From assembly GCA_934045075.1 (NCBI GenBank), contig OW203732.1, positions 3,141,501-3,205,500 on the forward strand: a stretch of 64,000 nucleotides of DNA, in the 5' to 3' direction. Below, in pieces: positions 18,547-28,911 of the stretch. A program made the translations under genes and the position numbers. The first letter of the stretch is position 1. Every line of letters starts with the position of its first letter. Below the pieces are notes generated by a model. It was not told the origin of the DNA, did no database searches, and saw only the letters and a program-made list of their open reading frames with translations. Source of the stretch: Yponomeuta sedellus. Its lineage: Eukaryota; Arthropoda; Insecta; Lepidoptera; Yponomeutidae.

Positions 18547-19272
18547 GTTAGAATATTTTCGGGGCTTAATCGCGTAGTAATTTATTGCTATTTTACCTCG
18601 ACGTTTCGACGATGTTACAGTCATCGTGGTCACGAGAAGACTGATGGCTGGCACCCGTTCGCATCTTCGGCTGATGAGGTTTCAGACTACCCTCAATCAG
18701 CTAACACAAAGCACTATTAGGGTTGCGACACACTACACTGACAATGTCGGACGATAAGCCATGCGACTTTTTTCCACTCGAACACATCTTGATGACCGGA
18801 TCCCACGTTTGCGACAGTTTGAAACCACATTCCCGATTAAAATTTTTGTGTTTCTTAATTTCAACCGCTTCACGCACAATTCGGCTATAATAATGGCTAT
18901 CGTTAGAAAGTACCGATGGTTTGTGCAATTCTATCCAGTGGTTTGATCCTGATTCAAGAAGATGTTCCGCTATCGCTGACTTTTCCACCCGGCGGTTTTT
19001 GACAGCTGCGATATGGGATCCGGTCATCAAGATGTGTTCGAATGGAAAAAAGTCGCATGGCTTATCGTCCGACATTGTCAGTGTAGTGTGTCGCAACCCT
19101 AATAGTGCTTTGTGATAGCTGATTGAGGGTAGTCTGAAACCTCATCAGCCAAAGATGCGAACGGGTGCCAGCCATCAGTCTTCTCGTGACCACGATGACT
19201 GTAACACCGTTGAAACGTCGAGGTAAAATAGCAATAAATTACTACGCGATTAAGCCCCGAAAATATTCTAAC
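18547..19272 (-). mobile_element. Penelope-like element remnant with 259-bp inverted arms
   Basis: Arms 18,547-18,805 and 19,014-19,272 are near-perfect inverted repeats beginning 'gttagaatattttcggggct'. The 208-bp centre, read on the minus strand, encodes the end of a Penelope-like reverse transcriptase/GIY-YIG protein: 'SAIAEHLLESGSNHW', 'YYSRIVREAVEIKKH' and 'FNRECGFKLSQTWDPVI'. Inverted terminal copies are known in Penelope-like elements. The N-terminal RT is absent, so it is not autonomous. Arm fragments: 19,897-19,935, 21,988-22,092, 35,614-35,714, 41,945-42,112. Confidence 0.85.
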
Positions 19273-19857
19273 GATGTGAACATTATACATCTCAATACAT
19301 ATAGCAGCTATGTATAGAACCTACTGACACGAAGCAGGTCCAAGAGTCGAGGATTTGACCAACTTTACAACAGACTCCGCGCCCGCACGGTGCACTATGG
19401 GGAGTCGGCGGAAAAAAATATAATTTCGCCGCGAGTGCGTACTGTAACGATACTTCTTTATAGTAGCTGGCTGGCGTAGCAGTCTAGGCAGATCTTGAAT
19501 TATTAGAAGAATATCGTTACGTTTTGTTTATGTAGGTGTCAGTCGTGTTGAGACTCGTAGCTAGGATAGGTTTTGGTGATAAAAAAAGATAATAACATAT
19601 GAAGTATTGCTGCTAATCTAGTGTTTCAATAACTTCAGCGCTACAGTACGTAACGATAACGAAACTAAGAGAAACCTTACATACTTTCAAGGTTTGAAAT
19701 TCTTATTTTAAGGCAAAAGTGACGCACAATTCTAACGCAAAACCCCGGCCACGTGCGACCGATGGGCACGTGACGAGCGCGTAACGGGAGCGAATTTTTT
19801 GCACTTTTTAATTTTAGTTTATAGGTAACTTGTAAGTATTTTTAAATTTATTTTGAA
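19273..19857. other. Unclassified sequence
   Basis: No repeat end or coding motif recognised. Confidence 0.4.
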
Positions 19858-20418
19858 CTAGTTGGTGCCCGCTACTTCGTCTACGCAGGATTAGAATAGT
19901 TAGAATATTTTCGGGGCTAAATCGCGTAGTAATTGGATAATTGACACAATATCTGTAAATTGTAGCCTATGTATTATTCCCCCTCATGTAACAACGTTTT
20001 ACCTAATAAATAATCGCTATTAGACCCATTTCATTTGTAAAAAACAGAAGTTGCTTTGATTCTCACTATTCGTAGGAATACCTGCATAAAAAGTTTTTGT
20101 AACAAGTTTCTGTTACATGGTACGATGAAGTTTCATGGAAGACTAGCTAGTGTCCGCGACTTCGTCTGCGCAGGATTAGTATTTCAAATGGCTGTAGCGT
20201 GGCGTACAAAAGGTTTTGGAAGCGCAGTTTTGGCAGCGCACGCCAGAATAGCTGGCAAATGTAATTTTTTTTCCTACTTACTTGACACTTATCGCCATAT
20301 TTTGGATAATTGACACAATATCTCTATAAATTGTAGCCTATGTATTATTCTGATGTATAAGCTATATTATTGAATAGTTTCATTAAAATCCATTCAGTAG
20401 TTTTTGCGTGAAAGAGTA
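19858..20418 (+). mobile_element. Q-type repeat, two copies
   Basis: About 19,858-19,980 and 20,146-20,418 share 'gcgacttcgtctgcgcagga', 'ttggataattgacacaatat' and 'tgtagcctatgtattattc'. The first is interrupted by a Penelope-arm piece; the second by the SINE-T at 20,424-20,629, after which its tail 'acaaactttcgcatttaata' resumes (about 20,632-20,690). Confidence 0.7.
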
Positions 20419-20423
20419 AGAAA

Positions 20424-20629
20424 CATGTTTGCAAGTGATGCAAATTACTTTAGCTAGATGTCACTGCCTGTACGTAATACAGAGAATATTGTAAAGAGGT
20501 TCGAAATTTCACTGATGCCGGTGAATCACCCATTAGCTCAGTTGGAAAGAGCGCTGGCACGGATAGCCAGAGGTCGCGGGTTCGAATCCCTACATGGGTG
20601 GAATTTTTAGCCTCTAAATTGGTTTTTAA
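20424..20629 (+). mobile_element. SINE-T, 5'-truncated, nested in a Q repeat
   Basis: Begins 'gcaagtgatgcaaattac', with A box 'tagctcagttggaaagagc', B box 'ggttcgaatccc' and tail 'tctaaattggtttttaaaa'. It splits the Q-repeat sequence 'gtaacaaacat'. Confidence 0.87.
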
Positions 20630-21147
20630 AAAAGGGTAACAAACATCCATCCATCCATACTTACAAACTTTCGCATTTAATATTAGTAGGGAGGATTGAA
20701 ATCGTGACACCGGAACTTTATCGTGATATGCTTAATATGGATAAACCTTAAAAGGCCTGAGTACTTTGTGTAATACATTTTATGTCTTCACAAAGAAATC
20801 GCAAGTATACATTTTTTTTGCTAATTTCGTGTAACGCGAGACTGGCAAAATCTGTCCACAACGACTCGTTGCCATTTTAAAATGATTTTTTTGTAGCCTT
20901 AGAGGTCCCACTGCAGTGCGCAGGCCCTCTCTCAGAGAGAGAGAGAGTACGGCCTTGATTACCGAAATTTCAAGCGCTGAGGTATTTGAAGGCCTTCTAA
21001 ATTGAAAACCATACTCAAAACTAGTCTTAAGCAGAGATTGGCGCTTGAGTACGCTTTGTAATTCGGGTCTCAGACACCTGAAACAGAATGGTTAAATTAA
21101 ATTACGTTGTTTTAAAAATTTGCAAGTTACCTACTAGTAAGTAGGTC

Positions 21148-21260
21148 ACCAACCCGGACTTGACCCCCGTGGTGGAGCATGGCCTAACCTTCCTGCGATG
21201 CAGGAAGAGACCCGTGCCCCAGCAGTGGTGATATACAAGAGTTGATATCGATATCGATCG
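21148..21260 (+). mobile_element. SINE-5S 3' fragment with (GATATC)-type tail
   Basis: 'caacccggacttgaccccc' to 'gatatacaagagttgat', then 'atcgatatcgatcgatcg'. The tail microsatellite shows how SINE-5S copies end. Confidence 0.78.
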
Positions 21261-21324
21261 ATCGGGGTCACTCTTCAATGATGACGTGTCGAGAAAGTGC
21301 CCAACAATGGGCTTATTATACTCT

Positions 21325-21541
21325 TTTTTTTAATGCATTAACCCGTGCTAAGGACAATTTGAAAATCCTATTTCGAGGCTAAAAACGTAATACAGAGAAT
21401 ATTGTAAAGAGGTTCGAAATTTCACTGATGCCGGTGAGTCGCCCATTAGCTCAGTTGGAAAGAGCGCTGGCACGGATAGCCAGAGGTCGCGGGTTCGAAT
21501 CCCGGCATGGGTGGAATTTTTAGCCTCTAAATAGGTTTTTT
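21325..21541 (+). mobile_element. SINE-T with inverted 5' piece
   Basis: Opens with inverted tail sequence ('aatgcattaacccgtgctaa'), then forward body, cloverleaf (A box 'tagctcagttggaaagagc') and tail. Similar inverted starts are seen at 631, 7,270, 31,853 and 33,766. Confidence 0.86.
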
Positions 21542-21545
21542 AAAT

Positions 21546-21987
21546 TGGCTTATTGTATATGGTTGTAGGTATGCCATGTAAAAGTTATTGACATAAATCT
21601 TCATAGTCCGCACGTCTGACATCGCCTTTCCCATTTTTATAAAAGTACAACTTAATAAACCACCCTCGTTTCACAGATGGGACTTTGAAAAAGGAACATT
21701 CCACAACGTATCCCTTCTGAAGTTAACTCACGCAATGCATAACACAAATGGAATACATTTTTTCCCCGCGCCGCACGGTCTATACCGAAATAGGTCAAAC
21801 ATTTTGAACTGACGTCATGACGTTTGTACCAACTTCACAAGGATTTTATCGCTGAAATGTCACTGGTGCGCTTTCATGCTCTGCGAGTAGTGTGTCGAGC
21901 TTAGCCAGTGATGCTTAAACTGTTAAGCTGCATATTTGAGGAGACCTCATTTTTATAACATATTTTAAACTTTCGCGACTTGAACTA
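21546..21987. other. Unclassified sequence
   Basis: Includes 'acatattttaaactttcgcg' just left of the Penelope arm; the same string precedes the arm at 35,590, so it probably belongs to that element. No gene. Confidence 0.4.
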
Positions 21988-22092
21988 ATAGAATATTTTC
22001 GGGGCTTAAGCGCGTAGTAATTTATTACTATTTTACCGCGACGTTTCGACGACGTTACAGTCATACGCGATTAAGCCCCGAAAATATTTTAA
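21988..22092. mobile_element. Penelope-arm fragment, fold-back
   Basis: Arm start 'tagaatattttcggggctta' to 'gacgttacagtca', then an inverted 'cgcgattaagccccgaaaat'. Confidence 0.75.
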
Positions 22093-22398
22093 CTTTGACC
22101 TCATATTTATTGATTTTGATGATTGATTTTTAAAATTCTTCATTTAACATAAACATTTTAAATAGTATAAAAACCAAAACACGTTCATGGTCTATACATT
22201 GTCATAAACTAATAGATGTTATCAGGCTAAAACACCTTCTTTAAACTTCTTGCACAGAATAGGAAACTGGTAACAACAATATTTACTTAGGAAATACTTA
22301 CATCGGTGATTTTCTATGTTGACTTTGTATAGTTCACATTTCTTGGCATAACATATTTATTGGTTCTATAAAATATACACGTGCGATGCGGATTCGTG

Positions 22399-22536
22399 GA
22401 AATTCCGCAAACCCGCACCGAGCGTTACGCGATTTTTCTTTGTAGTAAGAACGTGTGGAACACGTTACCGTTGTCTGTCTTTCCGGAGACATATCAGCAG
22501 CCCTCCGATTTCGTAGCATTCCACTCTATCGAGTGA
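22399..22536 (+). pseudogene. LINE pol C-terminal remnant (jockey/CR1-like)
   Basis: The plus-strand frame from 22,399 reads 'RTERYAIFLCSKNVWNTLP' followed by 'LSVFPETYQQPSDFVAFHSI' and a stop (TGA 22,534-22,536). The VWN-LP and FP-TY pattern is typical of the end of insect jockey-like pol proteins. Sequence after the stop (about 22,537-22,621 and 22,876-22,890) is its 3' UTR, found again in reverse at 35,265-35,390. A SINE-R sits inside it. Confidence 0.78.
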
Positions 22537-22621
22537 AGCATTTAGACGACTCCTAAGTGTCAAAAAATGTATGCATTTGACAGCCGGAGTTGCTTAAAAA
22601 AAGTTAAAATCAACGTCACTC

Positions 22622-22865
22622 TTGCTGTGTGGTGTCGGCCTAGAGAATAGCACCAGCCCAATTCTTCCCGCGGGTGTCGTAAAAGGCGACTAAGGGACAC
22701 AAACCGGGGGGTGGGCAGCAGCGCCTCCTGCAGTACAATTCCGCTGAACTGCGATCCCCAACCCGCATGCCCAGCGTGGGGATTATGGGCATTACCCCCT
22801 AGCACCACGTGGCGCTCTTTAGGGGAGGGCTAAGTCCAGAAGTGGACTAGTATAGCCTGATGACG
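22622..22865 (+). mobile_element. SINE-R, full length 244 bp, 10-bp TSD
   Basis: TSD 'aacgtcactc' at 22,612-22,621 and 22,866-22,875; the uninterrupted paralogue lies near 35,273-35,285. The 3' end 'ggcgctctttaggggagggc' to 'gtatagcctgatgacg' matches the LINE C-terminal codons at 23,372-23,423. This copy defines the family ends. Confidence 0.93.
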
Positions 22866-23017
22866 AACGTCACTCAACTCAGTGGATACTTACATAATAA
22901 TGCCTCTGGGTGTCTTTCAAACTAAGTCAACAGTCATTTTATAGGTAAGCACGTAAATTCGTAGACCCCGTCTTCACTTACCATCTGGCGTGATTGGGGT
23001 AATATTAAAAAACAATT

Positions 23018-23240
23018 GTCATGTCGCTGCATGTAGGTACGTAATACAGAGAATACTGTGAAGAGGTTCGAAATTTCACTGATGCCGGTGAGTCGCCTAT
23101 TAGCTCAGTTGGAAAGAGGACTGGCACGGATAGCCAGAGGTCGCGGGTTCCAATCCCGGCATGGGTGGAATTTTTACGCCTCTAAATAGATTTTTGAAAT
23201 TGTCCTTAGCACGGGTTAGTACATTGAAAATAACAAATGT
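23018..23240 (+). mobile_element. SINE-T
   Basis: Body from 'tgtcatgtcgctgcatg', decayed A box 'tagctcagttggaaagagga', B box changed to 'ggttccaatccc', and a tail continuing into 'ttgtccttagcacgggttag', i.e. past the usual end into the start of a second unit. Confidence 0.83.
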
Positions 23241-23282
23241 TATTTTCAAGGTCAGGTCTTTCTTGTACGTAATGAGATGATT

Positions 23283-23434
23283 GTAGGACGCCCTCCGACC
23301 AGGTGGGATGACGATCTGCGAAAAACTGCCGGCACATGCTGGATTCGGCAAGCTGAAGACAGGGCGCTATGGCGCTCATTAGGGGAGGCTATGTCCAGCA
23401 GTGGACTACATAATATAGCCTGAAGAAGAACAAG
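23283..23434 (+). pseudogene. 5'-truncated LINE insertion: last 46 codons of RT, 12-bp TSD
   Basis: TSD 'aatgagatgatt' at 23,271-23,282 and 23,435-23,446. Inside, one frame encodes 'GRPPTRWDDDLRKTAGTCWI', then 'RQAEDRALWRSLGEAMSSSG' and ends LHNIA-stop (TGA 23,421-23,423), followed by a 'agaagaacaag' tail. GRPPTRW...WRSLGEA is the standard C-terminus of RTE-like LINE proteins in Lepidoptera. It provides the autonomous partner sequence for SINE-R. Confidence 0.93.
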
Positions 23435-23454
23435 AATGAGATGATTTGACATTG

Positions 23455-23700
23455 TTTGTAGATGGTGTAAACTTGCCCTGATCTACAACTCTGACAGCTT
23501 AGTCGGCCTTCCCACAATAAAGACTAGTGAATACGTGCGGAGCCGACCAGAGGGCGGGTTTCCTCACGGTGTTTTCCTTCAGTTAGCGTGTAGCAATACC
23601 TACTGCAAATTTGCAAATGTACGTAACTTTGAAATTAAACAAAGTCATTGGTACATGCCCGCACTGGGGATCGAACCTGGTTCTCTCGCTTTCAGGACCG
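23455..23700 (-). mobile_element. SINE-H, decayed, reverse
   Basis: 'cacggtgttttccttcag', 'gtcattggtacatgcccgc' and 'gggatcgaacctggttctct' mark the body and B box on the minus strand. The A-box end is lost. Confidence 0.82.
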
Positions 23701-24055
23701 GTCTGAACCAGGTTAGAAAATTTGGGTCGGGTCTTTAATCTTTAAGTCCCGAGACTAAGAGGTTAAAGACAATTTTCCAAATTGAAATATCTTTCATCCT
23801 CAAAGTGGCGTTATGGAAGTGTTTTAAAATATCAGCCTCGGCTAAGCAGATGTTTAAGAACCCCTGCTGTAGATAGAATCGTCCCTCATGTTGCTAAGTA
23901 TGGAATTGCAATTGCCTGAGACTTTCTGGCGTTCCGCCAGCATACCCCTTTGCCAACTGGTCAGGTAGTGGGATTTTGACTTTTAAGTCTAAATGGGTAC
24001 GCGGTCGGGCGTACGCTAGCGACCACTGCTGACTTTGACTGCTTTTTTGCCTGTT
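23701..24055. other. Unclassified sequence
   Basis: No gene or repeat recognised. Confidence 0.4.
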
Positions 24056-24395
24056 ATTCTATTTTTATTTTTAATGCACTAACCCATGCTAAGGACAATT
24101 TTAAAAACCTATTTAGAGGCTAAAAATTTCCGCCCATGCCGGGATTCGAACCCGCGACCTCTGGCTATCCGTGCCAGCGCTCTTTCCAACTGAGCCAATG
24201 GGCGACTCACCGGCATCAGTGAAATTTCGAACCTCTTTACACTATTCTCTGTATTACATACAGGCGACATCTGGCTGAAGTAAATTGCATCACTTACAGC
24301 CCCAACTACCTACTTTGCAGTTAGGTTTTTACATCGGAATGATATCGCTGTACCCACATGATTATACTATTTTTATTTTTAATGCACTAACCCGT
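24056..24395 (-). mobile_element. SINE-T, reverse, with terminal direct repeats
   Basis: On the minus strand it starts 'gggttagtgcattaaaaata', has the body and cloverleaf, and ends past the tail into a second 'gggttagtgcattaaaaat'. One unit plus the beginning of the next, as in a head-to-tail concatemer. Confidence 0.87.
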
Positions 24396-24599
24396 AAACA
24401 AATGGTATAAAATATTTTCCAGCAGTAAAATGTAGTCTATATGTTGCTTATCTATATGTATTTAATTGTATATGTATTTATTTTTCGGTATCTATGTATA
24501 TTATTAATGTATATCATTATGTACATATATTTAAATATATGAGTAAGTAATTATACTCTCGCACTGTTTGTTATCAATATATTTTCGATTTAATTATTT

Positions 24600-24777
24600 A
24601 TGTACATGCACCACGTGCCGACTATATTCTTCATGCAATCCACTCCATCCAAAGGTTGTCTGGAAGAGATCAATCTTAGCGATAAGACCACCAATTGTAT
24701 AACATTACTTAGATTTAAGAATCATGGTTGTAATATTTTTCTGGTTGTGCAATAAAGTGTTCACTATCTATCTATTG
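24600..24777 (+). mobile_element. LINE-U 3' end, (TATC)n tail
   Basis: 'aaggttgtctggaagagatc', 'agcgataagaccaccaattg', AATAAA ('gcaataaagtgttc') and 'actatctatctattg'. A second copy at 28,255-28,428 with the same 'aagaatcatggttgtaatat'. Confidence 0.72.
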
Positions 24778-24784
24778 TTAATCT

Positions 24785-25080
24785 ATTATGTCAGGTAAAT
24801 TCAAATAAAATTGCTCCAGCCGTTTAGACCTGAAGAAGTAACAAACATACACACTCACACACTCACAAATTTCCGTCTTCATAATATTACTAGCTGTTCA
24901 TCGATTTTCCCACGGGAATGAGATATTTTACCACAGTAAAACGTAGCCTTTATGTGAATCCAGGGTATTAGATAACTCCATACCAAATCTTATTAAAATC
25001 GCTCGAGCTGTTTAGACGTGAAGATGTAACAAACATACACACTCACACACTCACAGTTTTCGCCTTTATAATATTATATA
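24785..25080 (+). mobile_element. Q-type repeats, two tandem copies
   Basis: Both copies end 'gtaacaaacatacacactca' followed by 'cataatatta' or 'tataatatta', and share 'attaaaatcgctcgagctgt'-type sequence. Old and diverged. Confidence 0.6.
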
Positions 25081-25193
25081 CAGTGTGAGGTATATCAGAT
25101 ATTTAGCCCTAGTATTATTTTTCGCGTTCTGATCGGTCAAAAGAAACTTTTGTATAATTTCAAGCCTTTCACTCAACGGGGTCCCACTGCAGG

Positions 25194-25655
25194 GTCGTCG
25201 TCGTCGTCAGGCTATACTAGTCCACTGCTGGACAAATCCCTCCCCAAAAGAGCGCCACGTTGTGCTATCATAGGGACTTATCGTTTTCGTTATCAACCCT
25301 TGTATATTCCCACTGCTGGGGCGCGGGTCTGCATCGCAGGAAGGTTAGGCCATCAAACATTGTACTTATAATAAAATTTATTGGCTTTAATTAAGACATC
25401 ATTTTTTCGAGCGCTTCCGTGCTTCGCAACGCACGCTAAGCCGTTGGTGCCGGCTGTCATGTAATGGCAGTCGTTAAGCCATGTCAGAGGCCTTATGGGC
25501 GGCTTGATAACTTCTGACAGTAAGGCGCGCCACCGTCTTACAATCCTCCACCAACCCGGACTTGGCCCCCGTGGTGGAGTATGACCTAACCTTCCTGCGA
25601 TGCAGGAAGAGACCCGTGCCCCAGCAGTGGGGACATACAAGGGTTGATAACGAAG
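25194..25655. mobile_element. SINE-R scrap and SINE-5S fragments
   Basis: 25,194-25,280 is a reverse SINE-R 3' end with a (CGT)n tail; 25,284-25,354 a reverse SINE-5S 3' end; 25,407-25,655 a forward SINE-5S C1 body to 'ggacatacaagggttgat'. The last one interrupts the 3' end of the LINE remnant that follows. Confidence 0.8.
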
Positions 25656-26265
25656 ACATCATTGTCTTTTAAATAATATTTTATGTTGTAGTAGGCTTTT
25701 TGGTCAAAAGAGTACATAACACATTTTTTGAACCGCGTTTCAGAGATGCTTATTATATCTTTAAGGACCTTATTGTGGAAAGTATTCAATGCTCCATGAA
25801 GGATGTTTAACTTTTGTCAGCCTAAATTTTGGGAAGGAAAGTTTAGGTTTATTCCTAGTCCGATTTCTATCTTTTAAATCCGCTCTCTCCTGCAAGACAA
25901 AAAGGGTCTCAATGTTGGGTAGCAAACATTGAGACCCTTTATTCGGTCTCAATGTTTGAAAACAGAGGTCCCATATTATTAGGCCATAGGTTACTGTGGA
26001 AATATCAAAAACAAACACGTCTAGCCGTTGCAACGTCAGTTAGTTCCCTAATTCTTTTAACTGCATATGCTCCAGAACTAAGCCTATTTGCTACTTTTTC
26101 TATATGAGGACCCATAGAAGCTTTGTATCAGTCGTGAAACATAGAAATATAGTTTCTTATACAAGGTCCAGTTGTCATTTTCCAATATAACACTGCTGTT
26201 ATAAACGTTAACTAGTTCAACGTTTGATAGAGTGAACTTTATACATTAGTTAGACCTGAGATTTT
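25656..26265 (-). pseudogene. Jockey-like LINE pol remnant, frameshifted
   Basis: The minus strand carries, in order and in shifting frames, 'IKFTLSNVELVNVYNSSV', 'GPHIEKVANRLSSGAYAVKR' plus 'IRELTDVATARRV', 'STVTYGLIIWDLCFQT', 'FVLQERADLKD' and the terminal 'QKAYYNIKYYLKDNDVF'. These follow the order of the RT thumb and C-terminal region of jockey/CR1-type LINEs. At least two frameshifts. A 16-bp-arm hairpin at 25,903-25,941 lies within it. Confidence 0.85.
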
Positions 26266-26284
26266 CGCACTTAGCCTCATAGTT

Positions 26285-26490
26285 GGGCCATTGTACGTAG
26301 CAAGCTCTGAGGTACGCTAACACCTCAGACACTAGGGTTTCCTTACGATGTTTTCCTTCACCGTCGGCGAGTGGCATTGCTACTATAATTTTACAAATGT
26401 ACATAACTTAGAAAAGAAAGTCATTGGTACATGCCGGGGTTTGAACCCACGACCTCCCGATTGAGAGATCCGCGTTCTACACCACTTCAT
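26285..26490 (-). mobile_element. Older tRNA-derived SINE
   Basis: Minus strand: head around 'aatcgggaggtcgtgggttc', B box 'gggtttgaaccccggcat', body 'gacggtgaaggaaaacatcg'. Confidence 0.72.
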
Positions 26491-26504
26491 ATATTTAGTT
26501 TTCA

Positions 26505-26935
26505 GCCGACTTCAAAAAAAGGAGGAGGTTCTCAATTCGACCCGTATGTTTTTCTATGTTTGTTACGCGATAACTCCGCCAATTATGAACCGATTTGAAC
26601 AAATCTTTTTTCGGCGTATAGGTAATACCTCAAGGGTAGTCCCATTTAAATTTAATAATAAAATAATTAACTTTAAAAAAAAAACCGACTTCAAATGCGT
26701 GAACACAAAAAAAAATAAAAAATAATTAACTTTAAAAAAAAAATAAAACCGACTTCAAATGCGTGAACACAAAAAAAACTAAAAATTAAATAATAATTCC
26801 TAATATCTATTACCTAATACTATAATTTTCCTACACTATGTCAAAGTAATTAAAGTTAAACCAGCTAAATATCTTACAATAGTTATACTTATATACCTAT
26901 TGCTTTTTGGAGTCGGTGCCAGCCGTATTAAGTTT
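26505..26935. mobile_element. Interspersed repeat with 'ccgacttcaaa' motifs
   Basis: Opens 'cagccgacttcaaaaaaagg', has two near-identical ~60-bp direct copies of 'accgacttcaaatgcgtgaa' with poly-A stretches (26,669-26,780), and closes 'gctttttggagtcggtgcc', which is inverted relative to the start. Common in Lepidoptera; class unknown to me. Confidence 0.6.
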
Positions 26936-26979
26936 AGCCGCGAACCTAGCCGCGAACCTAGCCCAGCGTGGGGATTGCC

Positions 26980-27205
26980 CCACGCTGGGCATGCGGGTTG
27001 GGGATTGCAGTTCGGTAGAATTGTACTGCAGGGTACAAGCCATCGCGGATTGACCATTTCAAGAGCTGAGGTACCTAGTAGTTAGACCTAACATATCTGC
27101 ACTTAGCCTCATGGCCCATTGTACGTAGCTGAGGTATATCAACACTTCAGACACTAGGGTTGCTTCATTAAGTTTTCCGTCACAGTCAGCGAGTGATATT
27201 GCTAC
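26980..27205. mobile_element. SINE-R and old SINE scraps
   Basis: 26,980-27,030 matches SINE-R ('tgggcatgcgggttggggat'); 27,050-27,205 matches the body of the older SINE ('gctgaggtatatcaacactt'). Confidence 0.6.
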
Positions 27206-27689
27206 TAAAAGCCACTGTTTAGTATCAATACTATTTAGTATTAATCTTTACTGGTACAATAAAGAATGTAATAATAATGATAATAATAAATATGATCTCA
27301 TAAGATTTAAGCAATAGCAAGCTTAGTAGAGAACAAACAAACAAATCCACATACCCTTCTCAATATCGCAGCAGCTACAAAAGCACTTGTCCACTTCGTA
27401 TCTCAATCGCCTTCCTGACGCCGGAAGAGATACATTTACCTGGCGAAAGCTCTCAGCGACTTTTCCGGCTAACGTAACATTTTCGCTGAAAAGATCGCAT
27501 TGAGGATTTTCAAAGAATCTTGATATTAAGCGAAAACTGCACAGGACGTGTTTTACATACGCTATTGGTTAGAATTAAAAAAAACATCATAATGAATAAA
27601 ACAAAAGTTTCCTATACCTATCAATAAAACTTAAATAAAATAAAAACAAAACTTGATTTCACACTTTATTTATGTAATTAAAGAATTTT
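27206..27689. other. Unclassified AT-rich sequence
   Basis: No gene. An 'aataaagaatgtaataataa' stretch near 27,258 could be another retroposon tail. Confidence 0.4.
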
Positions 27690-27948
27690 GGAAGGCACGT
27701 TAGGCTGTTGGTGCCGGCTGTCACAAACGGCAGTCGTTAAGCCCACAGGCCTAAAGAGACCCGTGCCCCAGCAGTGGGGACATGCAAGGGTCGATATCGA
27801 TCGACAGGCCTTATGGGCTTGATAACTTCTGACTGTAAGACTCGCTACTGTTTTACTGACTTTGCCCCCGTGGTGGAGTATGGCGTAACTTTCCTGCGGT
27901 GCAGGAAGAGACGCGTGCCCTAGCAATGGGAACATAAGAGGGTTGATA
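27690..27948 (+). mobile_element. Rearranged SINE-5S fragments
   Basis: Three pieces in tandem: body (27,690-27,750), 3' end with 'gtcgatatcgatcgac' tail (27,753-27,805), and another body-plus-3' end (27,806-27,948). Confidence 0.75.
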
Positions 27949-27949
27949 T

Positions 27950-28254
27950 CGAGTAGGTTCAATGGCTCATCAGTCAATTTCAATTTTAGTTTTAATTTGT
28001 TTTAATTTTGAGACTCACAAATCCAGTCTGAAATTGAGACGAAACCTGTAAGACAGGCACTCGCAGAAACCATTTAGGGAACCATAAATCAAAGCGCCAG
28101 CACAAAGCGCACATTAGGCGCGTTACAAACAGTCGGTCTGCGAGATCAAGGCTACTTGTCCATTTCAGCAACTTTTCCACTTTGATTAACTCGACCCTCA
28201 AAGAGACGGAGCCAGGTGTCTACGTAGTTTAGTTTTTAATTTTTTTTTTTGTTA
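27950..28254. other. Unclassified sequence
   Basis: Nothing recognised. Confidence 0.35.
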
Positions 28255-28432
28255 ATGTTTCATGAGCGCAATCTTTATTATATGCAATGTTATACATATT
28301 TCTAATCTTTATATTTTATAATAAGATTACTAGTGCATTACTATTTGTATAGCAATACTTAGATTTAAGAATCATGGTTGTAATATTTTTCTAGTTGTGC
28401 AATAAAGTGTTCTCTATCTCTATCAGAGAATA

Positions 28433-28512
28433 TTGTAAAGAGGCGCGGATGGCCGGGGGTCGCGGGTTCGAGTCCCGGCATGGGTGGAATTTTTAGCCTC
28501 TAAATAAGTTTT
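28433..28512 (+). mobile_element. SINE-T, short and internally deleted
   Basis: 'agagaatattgtaaagagg' runs straight into 'cgcggatggccgggggtcgc', so the A-box arm is missing; B box 'ggttcgagtccc' and tail 'cctctaaataagttttc' follow. Confidence 0.82.
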
Positions 28513-28747
28513 CCAAATATTAATACCTCACTACATATATAGAATATAATATACTTTAATATAATCACTTGTTTGTATAATGTTCCTTGGCATTTTCAGC
28601 ACTTTTACTTTGTTTTGCTTTGTAAAATTTATTTTCTAATATAGAGCAACCTCTGAAAGCATTATAATCTTATATGAAAGATTTTTAGCCTCCAGAACAA
28701 GAAAACTTTTATGTACTTTTTCCTTTTTTTGAACGTAAGCACAACAC

Positions 28748-28911
28748 ATTGTAGACCTTTAGTCCGGATTTACCAGTGTGAGACAAGCAACCGACGACGC
28801 GAGCTCCGTCTCTGCTCACCATGATTAAGCTCTGCGAATCGGAGCGAAACCTGGTCGGACTTTTCCGATATAACAACACCCGTAAGTAAATCCGGACTAA
28901 AAGTCTACAAT
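28748..28911. mobile_element. 164-bp MITE-like inverted repeat
   Basis: Ends 'attgtagacctttagtccgg' and 'ccggactaaaagtctacaat' pair over ~25 bp. GC-rich interior ('gaatcggagcgaaacctggt'). No clear TSD identified. Confidence 0.75.

Noticed and set aside
18655..18715. Hammerhead-ribozyme-like CTGATGA / GAAAC strings in the Penelope arm
   Set aside because: Penelope-like elements can carry hammerheads, but here the core has an extra base (CTGATTGA) on one strand and stem II does not pair well on either; I could not build a convincing fold.
22334..22519. Minus-strand open frame of 61 codons
   Set aside because: The plus strand encodes a recognisable LINE C-terminus over the same bases, so the minus frame is a shadow.
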